This document shows positions 24,701-33,103 of a stretch of 51,068 nt of DNA, piece by piece. How positions within the stretch are numbered: position 1 is the stretch's first letter; every line of letters begins with the position of its first letter. Position numbers and translations under genes: made by a program. The DNA is taken from the NCBI GenBank assembly GCA_039638595.1, contig JBDIWM010000010.1, positions 1 to 51,068 of the forward strand, written 5' to 3'. This DNA is from Atribacterota bacterium (lineage in GTDB: Bacteria > Atribacterota > Atribacteria > Atribacterales > Caldatribacteriaceae). The notes beneath the pieces were generated by a model. It saw only the letters and a program-made list of their open reading frames with translations, had not been told where the DNA came from and searched no databases.

Positions 24701-26131
24701 CTATTTAAATGGATCCCCAATACGGTGCAAGCGAATAAGGTTCCCACTCCCGAGAAAAGGGGAACTGGTCACAAAAACGACCGGATCCCCAGCGCGGACA
24801 AAATCCTCTTGAAGAAGCATTTCCTCTGCCCTCCTTAAACGATAAAAATCATCGGCATTCGTCTCCTGAGGAAGCATCCGAGGAAAGATACCCCAGATCA
24901 GAGCCAGTTGTTGAAGGGTCCTTGGGTTGGGGGTAAAGGCCACAATCGGGATAGCCGGACGAAGTTGAGAGAGAAGAAAAGCCGTAAAACCTGACTGGGT
25001 GAAAACCACCATAGCCCGGGCCTGGATATCACAGGCCGCACGGACAGCACCAGCGACAATGGCTTCAGGGAAAATACCCCTTGGTTCATACACCACCGGT
25101 ATGCGGAACAGAAAATGTTCCTCAGCATTGGCAATAAGCATGTGCATGAATTGGGTAGCCTCTACAGGATATCGACCAGTAGCAGTCTCTGCCGAGAGCA
25201 TTAAAGCATCGGCTCCATCTAAAACCGCATTGGCCACATCTGTTACTTCAGCTCGGGTGGGGCGGGGTGATTCTCGCATCGACTCGAGCATCTGGGTTGC
25301 CACAATGACGATTTTTCCTTTTTTATTGGCTGTATCCATGAGCTTCTTCTGATATACCGGAACCATTTCCAGGGGAGTCTCGACTCCGAGATCTCCTCGA
25401 GCCACCATAATACCCTCAGCAACTTCACAGATCTCTTGAATCGAACAGATCGCCTCGTATTTTTCTATTTTGGCTATCAGCGGCACAGGCGGAAGATTTT
25501 CCCTTTTCATCCACTCTTTGATGCGCACAATATCTTCGGCATCTTTGATAAAAGAAACAGCTACATAATCAACTCCAATTTCAGTCCCCGTACGGAGGTC
25601 AATTTTGTCCTTTTCGGTAAAGGTTCGGACTGAAGTTCGGACCCCAGGAAAACTTACCCCCTTACGGGAACGTAACCATCCCCCTTCGAGAACCTGAGCC
25701 ATAAGCTTTGTTGATGATTTTTCAACAACTTTTAACCGGAGACTGCCGTCATCAAGGAGAATATCGTCTCCATCCTGTAAATCTTCAAGGAGCTTTTCGT
25801 AACGCACATAAACCTGGGAAGCCGTGGTTATACCATTACCCGGAAGGACCTCGACCTTCATCCCTGCACAAAGCTCTACGGCCCCATTTTCAACCTCCCC
25901 AATCCGAATTTTCACTCCCTGAAGATCCTGAAGAAGGGCTACAGCTTTGGAACAAGAACGAGATTCTTCCCGGACCATAACTGCCACCTCACGGTGCCAG
26001 GATGGTTCTCCATGGGAAAAGTTGAGCCGAGCCACATCCATCCCAGCACGGATCATTTCTCGAATAACCGTTCTTCCCTCCGAAGATGGACCAATGGTGC
26101 AGATGATTTTGGTTCGGCGTAGCTTAGGCAA
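24701..26131 (-). CDS. pyk: Pyruvate kinase
   Basis: Transfers phosphate from PEP to ADP, the last step of glycolysis. 476 residues, with no extra C-terminal PEP-utiliser domain. Visible: KIICTIGPSS at the N-terminus, ARLNFSHG, LIAKIEKYEAI (the family active-site signature), VARGDLGVE, and ATQMLESM. The substrate loop reads QDLQGVKIR where most have PKIR. The start is TTG at 26131 with GAAGGA nine bases upstream. It follows the broken oxidoreductase gene on the same strand and ends 158 bases before the lysA ATG. Confidence 0.95.
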   Translation of the reverse strand: MPKLRRTKIICTIGPSSEGRTVIREMIRAGMDVARLNFSHGEPSWHREVAVMVREESRSCSKAVALLQDLQGVKIRIGEVENGAVELCAGMKVEVLPGNGITTASQVYVRYEKLLEDLQDGDDILLDDGSLRLKVVEKSSTKLMAQVLEGGWLRSRKGVSFPGVRTSVRTFTEKDKIDLRTGTEIGVDYVAVSFIKDAEDIVRIKEWMKRENLPPVPLIAKIEKYEAICSIQEICEVAEGIMVARGDLGVETPLEMVPVYQKKLMDTANKKGKIVIVATQMLESMRESPRPTRAEVTDVANAVLDGADALMLSAETATGRYPVEATQFMHMLIANAEEHFLFRIPVVYEPRGIFPEAIVAGAVRAACDIQARAMVVFTQSGFTAFLLSQLRPAIPIVAFTPNPRTLQQLALIWGIFPRMLPQETNADDFYRLRRAEEMLLQEDFVRAGDPVVFVTSSPFLGSGNLIRLHRIGDPFK

Positions 26132-26137
26132 GTGATA

Positions 26138-27138
26138 TCATCCTTCTTTCTTGACCAGATCGGTATATGATCCCAATAACTGTCGAGTTTCGGACTCCAA
26201 TTTCTGCACTGATTTCCGGTACCGTTCCTCCTCGGATCCAGCGACTGAACGCATCAACCTCTCGAGGATAACGGGACAACGAGACTGAAAGTTCAATTGA
26301 ATCTTCCGATATCCTAATTCTTCACGCTTTTGAGCTGCATCATACTCTGTGGAGTCCTCCTCACACAAAAAGAGGTTTCCTCCACCATCCTGGCCAATTG
26401 TATTTTCAACTAAAATTGCACCTCGCGTTTCATAAATTTCAAGGACATCTCGGACTGCTCGTTCTGGAATGTTGAAGTAGTTGTCAATTATCCCTTGTGC
26501 TCCCTTCCCAAATTTGAGAAGGACTGCGGTAATATCCCCAACCTCATGGGCGTGGACGATAGCGTCAAGGAATCCAAAAACCGCTTTCGCCTTTCCCAAA
26601 AACCACTCCAGAAGGCCAACACAGTCTCCTACCATATCCATAAGCACTCCTCCACCGAGCGCCTTGACCTGTCTCCAGGTAGAAGGAATAGGTGGGTAAC
26701 GGCAAGTTAACTGAGCCCTTCCGACTACAAGCTGTCCCAGGATTCCTTCTGCAACCACTCTTTTGATCTCACGATGGTATACATTATAACGCATCATATA
26801 ACCTACGCTGAGCAGAAGCCCCATTTTTTCAGCAAATTTTGCCATTTCTTCTCTCCGGGCACGATTCAAAGCCAGTGGTTTTTCGCAGAGAACGTCCTTG
26901 CCCTCCCGGAGCACAGCCACCACTTGTTCATAGTGAGCGTACACCAGCGATGCCACATACACGGCTTCAATATCCTCCTATAAAAGGCAAGATAAACTTG
27001 TACCGTTTCTTCAAGGACCCTCTGATCCACATCCATAAGGGCCACGATTTCTCTATATTGCGCATACTTTTGAACCTCTCTTATGGTTCGTCAACGAGCA
27101 ATACCCCCAGCTCCAATCACGACGAAACGGACTTTTAT
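26138..27138 (-). pseudogene. Disrupted Gfo/Idh/MocA-family oxidoreductase
   Basis: The intact part (GTG at 26962 down to 26138, 274 codons) begins in the middle of the NAD-binding domain: VLCEKPLAL, GYMMRYN and LGGGVLMDMVGDCVGLLEW are typical of sugar or inositol dehydrogenases. The missing front end is still readable upstream: VRFVVIGAGGIAR, then a TGA at 27091-27093, then REVQKYAQYREIVALMDVD. A frameshift near 26990 is then needed to join DIEAVYVAS. The usual start codon is also absent (GTA ATA AAA). One nonsense change plus a frameshift and a lost start argue for a dead gene. It directly follows a DegT aminotransferase, its probable former partner. Confidence 0.85.
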
Positions 27139-27143
27139 TACTT

Positions 27144-28418
27144 TTACTTTTTATAGTACGCATACACTTTTTCAAAAGCCCGCACCATGAGTTCAACATG
27201 TTCGTCTTCATAAACAGGGTGACAGGGGAAACAAAAGGTTCGTTCCTCCAAAAACGCAGCATTGGAACAGAATACCCTGTCGTAGGCTACCGAGTGCGGA
27301 TTGGTGTACTCGATCGACCGGAAAGGAAATTTGGTTCGTCCAAAACCATTATGTTCGAGAAACGCTTTTTCGCGGTACATCTGCGGCCAGAGAACTGGCA
27401 CCACCGGTACACCCTCAGCCTCGACTGCTTGCCAAAATTCCTTGATGCTACAGGAAATTTTGTTTATGTCAAGGACAATGGGAAAAAGCCAAAAGGAGAT
27501 AAACTTTCCTTCTTGTTTATGTGGTGGGAGACAGAGAACTGCCTCATGCCCTGAGAATGCTTCCAAGAGTTTTTCTCCAATAGCCACCCTTCGGGACCGG
27601 TTCCAGGAATCGAACCGTTCCAGCTCACACAGTCCAATAATCGACTGGATTTCCGTCATCCGGTAGTTGAATCCCACCCGCTCGTGGATATAGAAGAGCT
27701 TTTTTTCCAGCTCAAGAAGTCGTAATCTTTCTTTCACATCATATCCGTGATCTCGAAAAGAACGGGCTCTCCAAGCAATTTCTTCGCTATCGGTGGTGAC
27801 ACACCCACCCTCTCCCCCGGTCGTGAAGTGTTTGGACTGGCAGAAACTAAAACATCCGGCATGGCCAATACTTCCCACTTTTTTTCCTCGGTACTCACTT
27901 CCATGGGCCTGAGCACAATCTTCAATGACATAAAGACCGTGTTTTTGGGCGATATCCATGAGAGCATCCATATCGCAAGGGATCCCATAGAGGTGTACCG
28001 GAAGGATGGCCTTCGTTCGAGGTGTGATTTTCTTCTCCACGTCCTCCGGGTCAAGGGTGTGCGTTTCTCGCCGTACATCAGCAAAGACGGGAATAGCCCC
28101 AGCCTGGAGTACACAAAAAGCCGAAGCAATAAAAGAATAGGATGTCACGATGACCTCATCGCCCGGGCCAATCTCACAGGCAGCCAGTGCAGTGTGTAAA
28201 GCCGAGGTTCCATTGGTGGTGGAAATTCCAAATTGACATCCACAGTATTCAGCCCACTTCCTCTCAAACTCCATACCCTTTGTCCCAGTCCAATAATTCA
28301 CCAGACCCGTTTCCAAAGGCCTCAGCGCTTCTTTTTTGGTTTTTTCTGAAAAGGCTGGCCATACGGGAAACGGGTTTTTATTCAGTGGTGCCCCTCCCAG
28401 AATCGCTAATTTTTCCAT
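27144..28418 (-). CDS. DegT/DnrJ/EryC1/StrS-family aminotransferase
   Basis: A 424-residue PLP enzyme of the sugar-aminotransferase family, which aminates keto-sugars or keto-cyclitols. Visible: TNGTSALHTAL (PLP phosphate), VIVTSYSFIASA, VIEDCAQAHGSEYRGKKVGSIGHAGCFSFCQSKHFTTGGEGG with the PLP lysine, and FNYRMTEIQSIIG. The N-terminus (ILGGAPLNKNPFPVWP) resembles the AHBA synthase/scyllo-inosose aminotransferase branch. ATG at 28418 has GGAGGG upstream. The adjacent oxidoreductase pseudogene suggests an amino-sugar or aminocyclitol pathway that is no longer complete here. Substrate unknown. Confidence 0.88.
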   Translation of the reverse strand: MEKLAILGGAPLNKNPFPVWPAFSEKTKKEALRPLETGLVNYWTGTKGMEFERKWAEYCGCQFGISTTNGTSALHTALAACEIGPGDEVIVTSYSFIASAFCVLQAGAIPVFADVRRETHTLDPEDVEKKITPRTKAILPVHLYGIPCDMDALMDIAQKHGLYVIEDCAQAHGSEYRGKKVGSIGHAGCFSFCQSKHFTTGGEGGCVTTDSEEIAWRARSFRDHGYDVKERLRLLELEKKLFYIHERVGFNYRMTEIQSIIGLCELERFDSWNRSRRVAIGEKLLEAFSGHEAVLCLPPHKQEGKFISFWLFPIVLDINKISCSIKEFWQAVEAEGVPVVPVLWPQMYREKAFLEHNGFGRTKFPFRSIEYTNPHSVAYDRVFCSNAAFLEERTFCFPCHPVYEDEHVELMVRAFEKVYAYYKK

Positions 28419-28453
28419 GTTTTCCCTCCTTTACCCAGATTTTTCCTCAATTT

Positions 28454-28483
28454 AGTATACTCCGCAGCGAAGAAAGAAAACAA
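28454..28483 (-). promoter_or_regulatory. Promoter for the DegT aminotransferase gene
   Basis: Minus strand TTGTTT (28478-28483) and TATACT (28454-28459) are 18 bases apart, 36 bases before the ATG. The rest of the 28419-28694 gap shows only A/T-rich sequence and no clear terminator for the GtrA gene. Confidence 0.5.
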
Positions 28484-28694
28484 GCACAAAGTACTCCAGA
28501 AAAAGGTTCACATAACAATAAGCAAGGAATCGTTGTTACCGTGTTGACCATTTGGTCCAGAAAGACGAATCCATCAAATCTTTTCGATAACTACCTCGAC
28601 GCCCGAACTTTGTATTTTTAATACTGGAACAGGCAAATGAACAATGTGGCCTCAGAACACCCAAAGACGAAAAAAGCGAAAAAACAAAGAAACA

Positions 28695-29093
28695 TCACCT
28701 CTTGTTTTCGGCAAACACCCAGAACTTACTTCCCACAAAGTTCACAAAAAGCGACCCTGAAGTGGCAAGAATTTTGCTTTCCACCACCCCCCAGTTTACC
28801 CGCCCACGGACAAAGTAAAGGAGCGTAAGGGAAACCCCCAAAGAAAGAAGGTTAACCACTCCAAATTTGACCACCTCGTTCAATTGAATTCCTTTTCGAT
28901 TTTGAAAGGTCCAGAACTTATTGATAAGGTAACTATTGACCATGCCACAGGAGTAAGAAACCACCTGAGCAAGAGCATAAAATACTTGCAGGTATCCGTG
29001 AAGGAGGACAAAAATTCCAAAATCGATGAGCGTATTGGCTATTCCTACCAAACCAAATTTGACAAACTGGATGAAATCGTTACGAACGTTCAT
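28695..29093 (-). CDS. GtrA-like membrane protein
   Basis: A 132-residue protein with four predicted membrane helices and the GtrA/DPMS3 family pattern: FVKFGLVGIANTLIDFGIF at the start, SYLINKFWTFQNR between helices 2 and 3, and NFVGSKFWVF at the end. GtrA proteins are thought to help move polyprenyl-phosphate-linked sugars across the membrane. ATG at 29093 lies 14 bases inside the GT2 gene; an earlier in-frame start at 29111 is possible. Pairing with a GtrB-like enzyme is the classic arrangement. Confidence 0.88.
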   Translation of the reverse strand: MNVRNDFIQFVKFGLVGIANTLIDFGIFVLLHGYLQVFYALAQVVSYSCGMVNSYLINKFWTFQNRKGIQLNEVVKFGVVNLLSLGVSLTLLYFVRGRVNWGVVESKILATSGSLFVNFVGSKFWVFAENKR

Positions 29094-30036
29094 CTTTTGT
29101 AGAGGACTCACCGGTTATTTTCTCCACAATGTAGAGAGGGCGACCCTTTGCCTCATCGTAAATACGTCCGATATACTCTCCCATTACCCCCAGGATAACG
29201 AGGATAATTCCGCTGAAAAAAAGGTTAATGACGGCCAGCGAGGCCCAGCCAGGGACAGTGCTTTTCCCCAAGAGTTTACTGATGATGATCACCAGAAGAT
29301 AAACAAAACTCACCAAGGAAAGCAAAAACCCAACATAAGAAGCAATTTTCAATGGTTTATCCGAAAAGGAGGTCATACCATCCCAGGCCAGCTTCAACAT
29401 TTTCCGCAAAGGGTATTTAGTTTCACCGGCGAAGCGCTTTTCTCGCACATAGGGGAGAGCAACCTGGCGGAACCCAATCCAGCTTACAAGGCCTCTTACA
29501 AAACGATTTTTCTCCCGCAGAAGGCGCATGACTTCCACCACTTTCCGATCCAAAAGTCGAAAGTCCCCAGTGTCAAGTGGAATGTCAACGTTTGTCATTT
29601 TCTGCAAGAGGCGGTAGAAAAGCAGGGCTGTGAAGCGTTTGAAAAAGGTTTCCCCTTCTCTTTTGATGCGTTTTCCATAGACAACTTCATACCCTTCTCG
29701 CCATTTGGTCAGCATCTCTGGAATTACCTCCGGGGGGTCCTGAAGGTCAGCATCGATGACGATCACCGCCCTCCCTCTAGCGTAATCCATGCCAGCGGTA
29801 ATCGCTGCCTGATGACCAAAGTTTCGAGAAAAATGGATTACCCGGACTCGCTGATCCTTTCGAGCGAGTTCCTCAAGAATCACGCGACTTCCATCCTGAC
29901 TCCCATCGTTGACAAAGATGAGCTCATAGGATTGCCCTATTTTTTCCATAACGGTCGTGAGCCGACGATAGGTCTCAGAAAGAACGTCCTCCTCATCAAA
30001 AACCGGGATAACAATTGACACCGCGATAGATTCCAT
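29080..30036 (-). CDS. GtrB/DPM1-like family 2 glycosyltransferase
   Basis: A 318-residue polyprenyl-phosphate sugar synthase type enzyme. The catalytic GT2 domain spans roughly residues 6-230: VSIVIPVFDEED, FVNDGSQDGS, and the metal-binding DADLQDPPE. LDTGDFRLLDRKVV and KRFAGETKYPLRKM are typical of GtrB/DPM1. Two C-terminal membrane helices (about 235-260 and 270-295) anchor it. It would transfer a sugar from a nucleotide donor to undecaprenyl phosphate on the cytoplasmic side. It overlaps gtrA and follows the PMT gene by 4 bases. Confidence 0.92.
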   Translation of the reverse strand: MESIAVSIVIPVFDEEDVLSETYRRLTTVMEKIGQSYELIFVNDGSQDGSRVILEELARKDQRVRVIHFSRNFGHQAAITAGMDYARGRAVIVIDADLQDPPEVIPEMLTKWREGYEVVYGKRIKREGETFFKRFTALLFYRLLQKMTNVDIPLDTGDFRLLDRKVVEVMRLLREKNRFVRGLVSWIGFRQVALPYVREKRFAGETKYPLRKMLKLAWDGMTSFSDKPLKIASYVGFLLSLVSFVYLLVIIISKLLGKSTVPGWASLAVINLFFSGIILVILGVMGEYIGRIYDEAKGRPLYIVEKITGESSTKDERS

Positions 30037-30040
30037 CGTT

Positions 30041-31717
30041 TTACCCCCCTACGTAGAATACCCAACTTGGGAGCCATTGCACAAATTGCCCAACATAGTT
30101 TTGGCTCACCACTGCTCCAGAAAGAATCGGATAGAACATGATAAACAACACCACCACAATTAGGCTGTACACCCAAATCAAGCAAGCATATGCTGAAGAA
30201 CGTTCTTCCAGTCTTTGGAAGAAAACACCAATCAGAAGAATGAGAAACGGCACACACCCATAATAATGGTAAATAAAGGTAATGCGAGGCACAAAAACCC
30301 AAGGCATATACTGGGAAAAGAAACCAAGAAGAATAAAAGGTAAAAGAGAGCCCTGTCTGAGTTCCGTAAAAAAGAGAAGAGCGAGGAGTACCAATACTCC
30401 CAGCCACCAGATGGCTGGATTCCCCATGGAAACAATGCTGGAAATCATACCCTTGGAAAGCCCTTCTCCCTGATAAAGCCATATGGGCCGAACGATGATC
30501 GGCCACTGCCACCAGGGACTAGCAAAAGGGTGAGTGGCCTTAAGGTCTTTGTGATAATGGTACATCTGCTTCTGGTATCGCCAGATGTCTGCGATACTGT
30601 GACCGGGAACGAGGGTATACGGAATATAGGAAAGAGCATAAATGGAAACCGGAATAAGCACGAAGGATAACAGGCAAAAAGGCAGGAGCTTGCGCCACAC
30701 CACCTCTTTAAACCAGGCTTTCTCTCGAAAACGCCTGAAGAAATCAAGGAAAAAAAGCACCATCATCCCCAACCCAGCATAGAGTACCGTCCATTTGGTG
30801 GCCGCACCACAGCCGAAAAAGATTCCCGAAAAAAGAAGAGCCTGGTAATCAATTCTGTCCCTTCTTTGGAGATACCGCAGGAGGAAATAGTACGCGCCCA
30901 GAATGAAGAAGACCACATACGTATCGATGGTAGCAATTCGAGCCTGAACAAAGCGCATAAACTCAAAGGTAAAAAGGAAGGTAGCAAAGAGGGCATGTTT
31001 TTCTCCTTGCAAGAGACGTCGCGCCAGAAGATAAAAAAGCGGAATAAGGAGTGTCCCAAAGATAACGCCCATAATCCGGAAACCAAGGGGGTTCATTCCA
31101 AAAAGGGCTATTCCCAGAGCAATGACGAGCTTTCCCAAAGGTGGATGAGTCCACTCGTATGGTTCCAGCCGGTGGAGATGCTCATATGCTGTTCGGGCAT
31201 GGTAAATTTCGTCAAAATACGTTCCAGTGAGATAAGAATGGAAGTACTGTACCATATCTTGTTCATCAAAAAGATTTTCAAATCCCTCTGACACCTCCGG
31301 AAATGCTGATACCGGCAAAACAGCATGGACTGAAAGGGGATTCCTTTGCCCGACTTCGAAAAAACCAATTTCGCCAAGCATGCCCCTTGGTATATCCACA
31401 ATAATCTTAAAGTACCGACCACGCCAGGTACCATCACAGTGTTCCCAGCGGAAAACCCACTCCGGTTTTATGATAGGACCATCACTCCAAGTACTGCCAT
31501 CTTCGGAATATTCCGCCCGATAGGTACCCTGGCGAACGATACCACCAAAGAAGGCAATCCGCCCGACTGTGACCACTTCCCCAAGATCCACGGTGATTGT
31601 TTCTCCCTTTCTTTGTGGTTCCCAGAACGTTTCTGGCACCTTTCGTGAACCGAGATTGTAGAGAGAAATCCCGAAAGAAAAAAAAGTAAGCAATAAAACC
31701 GGTAACCACTTTTTCAT
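30041..31717 (-). CDS. PMT-family (GT39) glycosyltransferase with discoidin-like insert
   Basis: About 558 residues, GT-C fold with many membrane helices. It uses a lipid-linked sugar to glycosylate proteins or glycans outside the cell. After a first helix (residues 3-22) comes a soluble stretch, about 25-125, that looks like an F5/8-type-C/discoidin domain: ITVDLGEVVTVGRIAFFGG, YRAEYSEDGSTWSDG, RYFKIIVD, LGEIGFFEVG. The catalytic loop follows at 167-170 (YFDE), then EWTHPPLGKLVIALGI. ATG at 31717 overlaps the upstream gene stop as ATGA, which favours it over a longer TTG-type start at 31810. Confidence 0.88.
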   Translation of the reverse strand: MKKWLPVLLLTFFSFGISLYNLGSRKVPETFWEPQRKGETITVDLGEVVTVGRIAFFGGIVRQGTYRAEYSEDGSTWSDGPIIKPEWVFRWEHCDGTWRGRYFKIIVDIPRGMLGEIGFFEVGQRNPLSVHAVLPVSAFPEVSEGFENLFDEQDMVQYFHSYLTGTYFDEIYHARTAYEHLHRLEPYEWTHPPLGKLVIALGIALFGMNPLGFRIMGVIFGTLLIPLFYLLARRLLQGEKHALFATFLFTFEFMRFVQARIATIDTYVVFFILGAYYFLLRYLQRRDRIDYQALLFSGIFFGCGAATKWTVLYAGLGMMVLFFLDFFRRFREKAWFKEVVWRKLLPFCLLSFVLIPVSIYALSYIPYTLVPGHSIADIWRYQKQMYHYHKDLKATHPFASPWWQWPIIVRPIWLYQGEGLSKGMISSIVSMGNPAIWWLGVLVLLALLFFTELRQGSLLPFILLGFFSQYMPWVFVPRITFIYHYYGCVPFLILLIGVFFQRLEERSSAYACLIWVYSLIVVVLFIMFYPILSGAVVSQNYVGQFVQWLPSWVFYVGG

Positions 31718-32925
31718 CCCGTAGTTCCCTCGCTTTTCACTTTTCTCAGGAGATACCAGAAAAGGAACCCCCACAATATACCATTTATCGTTGAAATGGA
31801 GAGTAACCAACCATTAAACCGGGCAACGTGATACAACTCATAAAGTAATGCCAGCAGGAGCACAAGACCCACATTGATGAAAAAGGTTGCGCTGAGACCA
31901 ACATAGAGCAACAGAAGTTTCCTTTCGGGCTCAAAAAGGTACCAGAGAAGCAGAAAGAAGAGCACCGGAAAGAGATATCTTTCGTGCATGCGCGGCGCAA
32001 GAAAGAAAACCGAAACAGCCAGAAATGACGCCACACCAAATACTTTTTCTCTTTTTTTTATCCGGAAAAAGAAAAAAGCTGACAAAAGAGTGGTAACAAG
32101 TATTCCCAAGTATCCCCAGTATCGATACGAGAGGAAAAGGAATTTTGTTTTATCGGGCATCCAGTTCCCACCTAAAAGTGCCATAAAGTTAAAGGCATTA
32201 AGAGTAGCATATGGGTAGGAACCGACGGTTCCTTGATAGATTCGAAAGACCGTCATCGGACCAGAAAAAGGAAGAGAAAGAAGAACAAACGACAAAAAAC
32301 CAGTCAAAGCGCTGCGTAAAAAGACCCACAAGTCTTTCTGTTCGAGCAGGGCAAAAATCCAAAGTGGCGCAAAGAATAAGGCCTGAGGCTTCACGAGAAA
32401 AGCGAGTACCCACCCTAAGGTAGACCACTCGATTTTTCCTTCGGCGAGAAGAAAAACGCCCGCTACAAGTGGAACCATGAAGAAAGAATCAATTTGGCCC
32501 CACAGTGCAGAATTAAGGACCACTGCAGGATTAAAGACAAACGCCAGCGCCACGTAAAAACTATCTCGACGACCAACACGGTTTCCCCCCGCTTTGTAGA
32601 GGAAATAAGCCAGTACAATATCGGCAAGGAGTGCCGGAAGTTTCACTAAGATAGGGTATACTCCGGAATTAAGGGGAATACGTAACGCGTTTCGCAGTAC
32701 CCCAATGAGGAAAAGAGGGTACATGTACCCCGGGGGATAATCGGCAAAAATCCCACCAGAATAGAAACCAGAAAAACCGAACCGAGCCAGATGTTCCGAC
32801 CATCCTGAAAAACAGCCCATATCGGTAGGATATCCGTACACGGAAGCCCCCAGAATGAAACGCACTCCGAGGGCAACCCCGAGAAACATGAGAATCGTCC
32901 AGGAATACCGGGATTCTTGCTCCAC
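31714..32925 (-). CDS. GT-C fold membrane glycosyltransferase (GT87/mannosyltransferase-like)
   Basis: A 403-residue polytopic protein with about ten helices. The first extracytoplasmic loop has TDMGCFSGWSEHLARFGFSGFY and ADYPPGYMYPL, the acidic and YPPG motifs of lipid-sugar-dependent GT-C enzymes. ALWGQIDSFFMVPL and APRMHERYLFPVLFF are also family landmarks. The start is GTG at 32925; a purine-rich AAGGAG lies rather far upstream. It opens a four-gene glycosylation cassette ending in gtrA. Sugar and acceptor are unknown. Confidence 0.85.
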   Translation of the reverse strand: MEQESRYSWTILMFLGVALGVRFILGASVYGYPTDMGCFSGWSEHLARFGFSGFYSGGIFADYPPGYMYPLFLIGVLRNALRIPLNSGVYPILVKLPALLADIVLAYFLYKAGGNRVGRRDSFYVALAFVFNPAVVLNSALWGQIDSFFMVPLVAGVFLLAEGKIEWSTLGWVLAFLVKPQALFFAPLWIFALLEQKDLWVFLRSALTGFLSFVLLSLPFSGPMTVFRIYQGTVGSYPYATLNAFNFMALLGGNWMPDKTKFLFLSYRYWGYLGILVTTLLSAFFFFRIKKREKVFGVASFLAVSVFFLAPRMHERYLFPVLFFLLLWYLFEPERKLLLLYVGLSATFFINVGLVLLLALLYELYHVARFNGWLLSISTINGILWGFLFWYLLRKVKSEGTTG

Positions 32926-32954
32926 TTCTTTTCTCTGTCACTCCTTCCCATGGT

Positions 32955-32963
32955 ATTGTATCA
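32955..32963 (-). promoter_or_regulatory. Possible extended -10 promoter for the glycosylation cassette
   Basis: Minus strand TGATACAAT (TGn plus TACAAT; hexamer at 32955-32960) lies 30 bases before the GT-C start. No good -35 is seen. The 178-base divergent gap to paaK holds no other clear element. Confidence 0.45.
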
Positions 32964-33103
32964 CAGTCGTTCACCAAAAAGTGCTTCATGTAATGCACTC
33001 CCAGGATACTTATTCGCCCTTTTTAAGCAATCGTTTTTCGTTGCACAATGGCATCAGAATATGAGAAAATAAAAAAAATATTCCATCGAAGGGGGAAGAA
33101 AAA

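Noticed and set aside
33040-33103. Promoter for paaK around TTGCAC near 33035
   Set aside because: No acceptable -10 at 16-18 bases; the region is simply A-rich.
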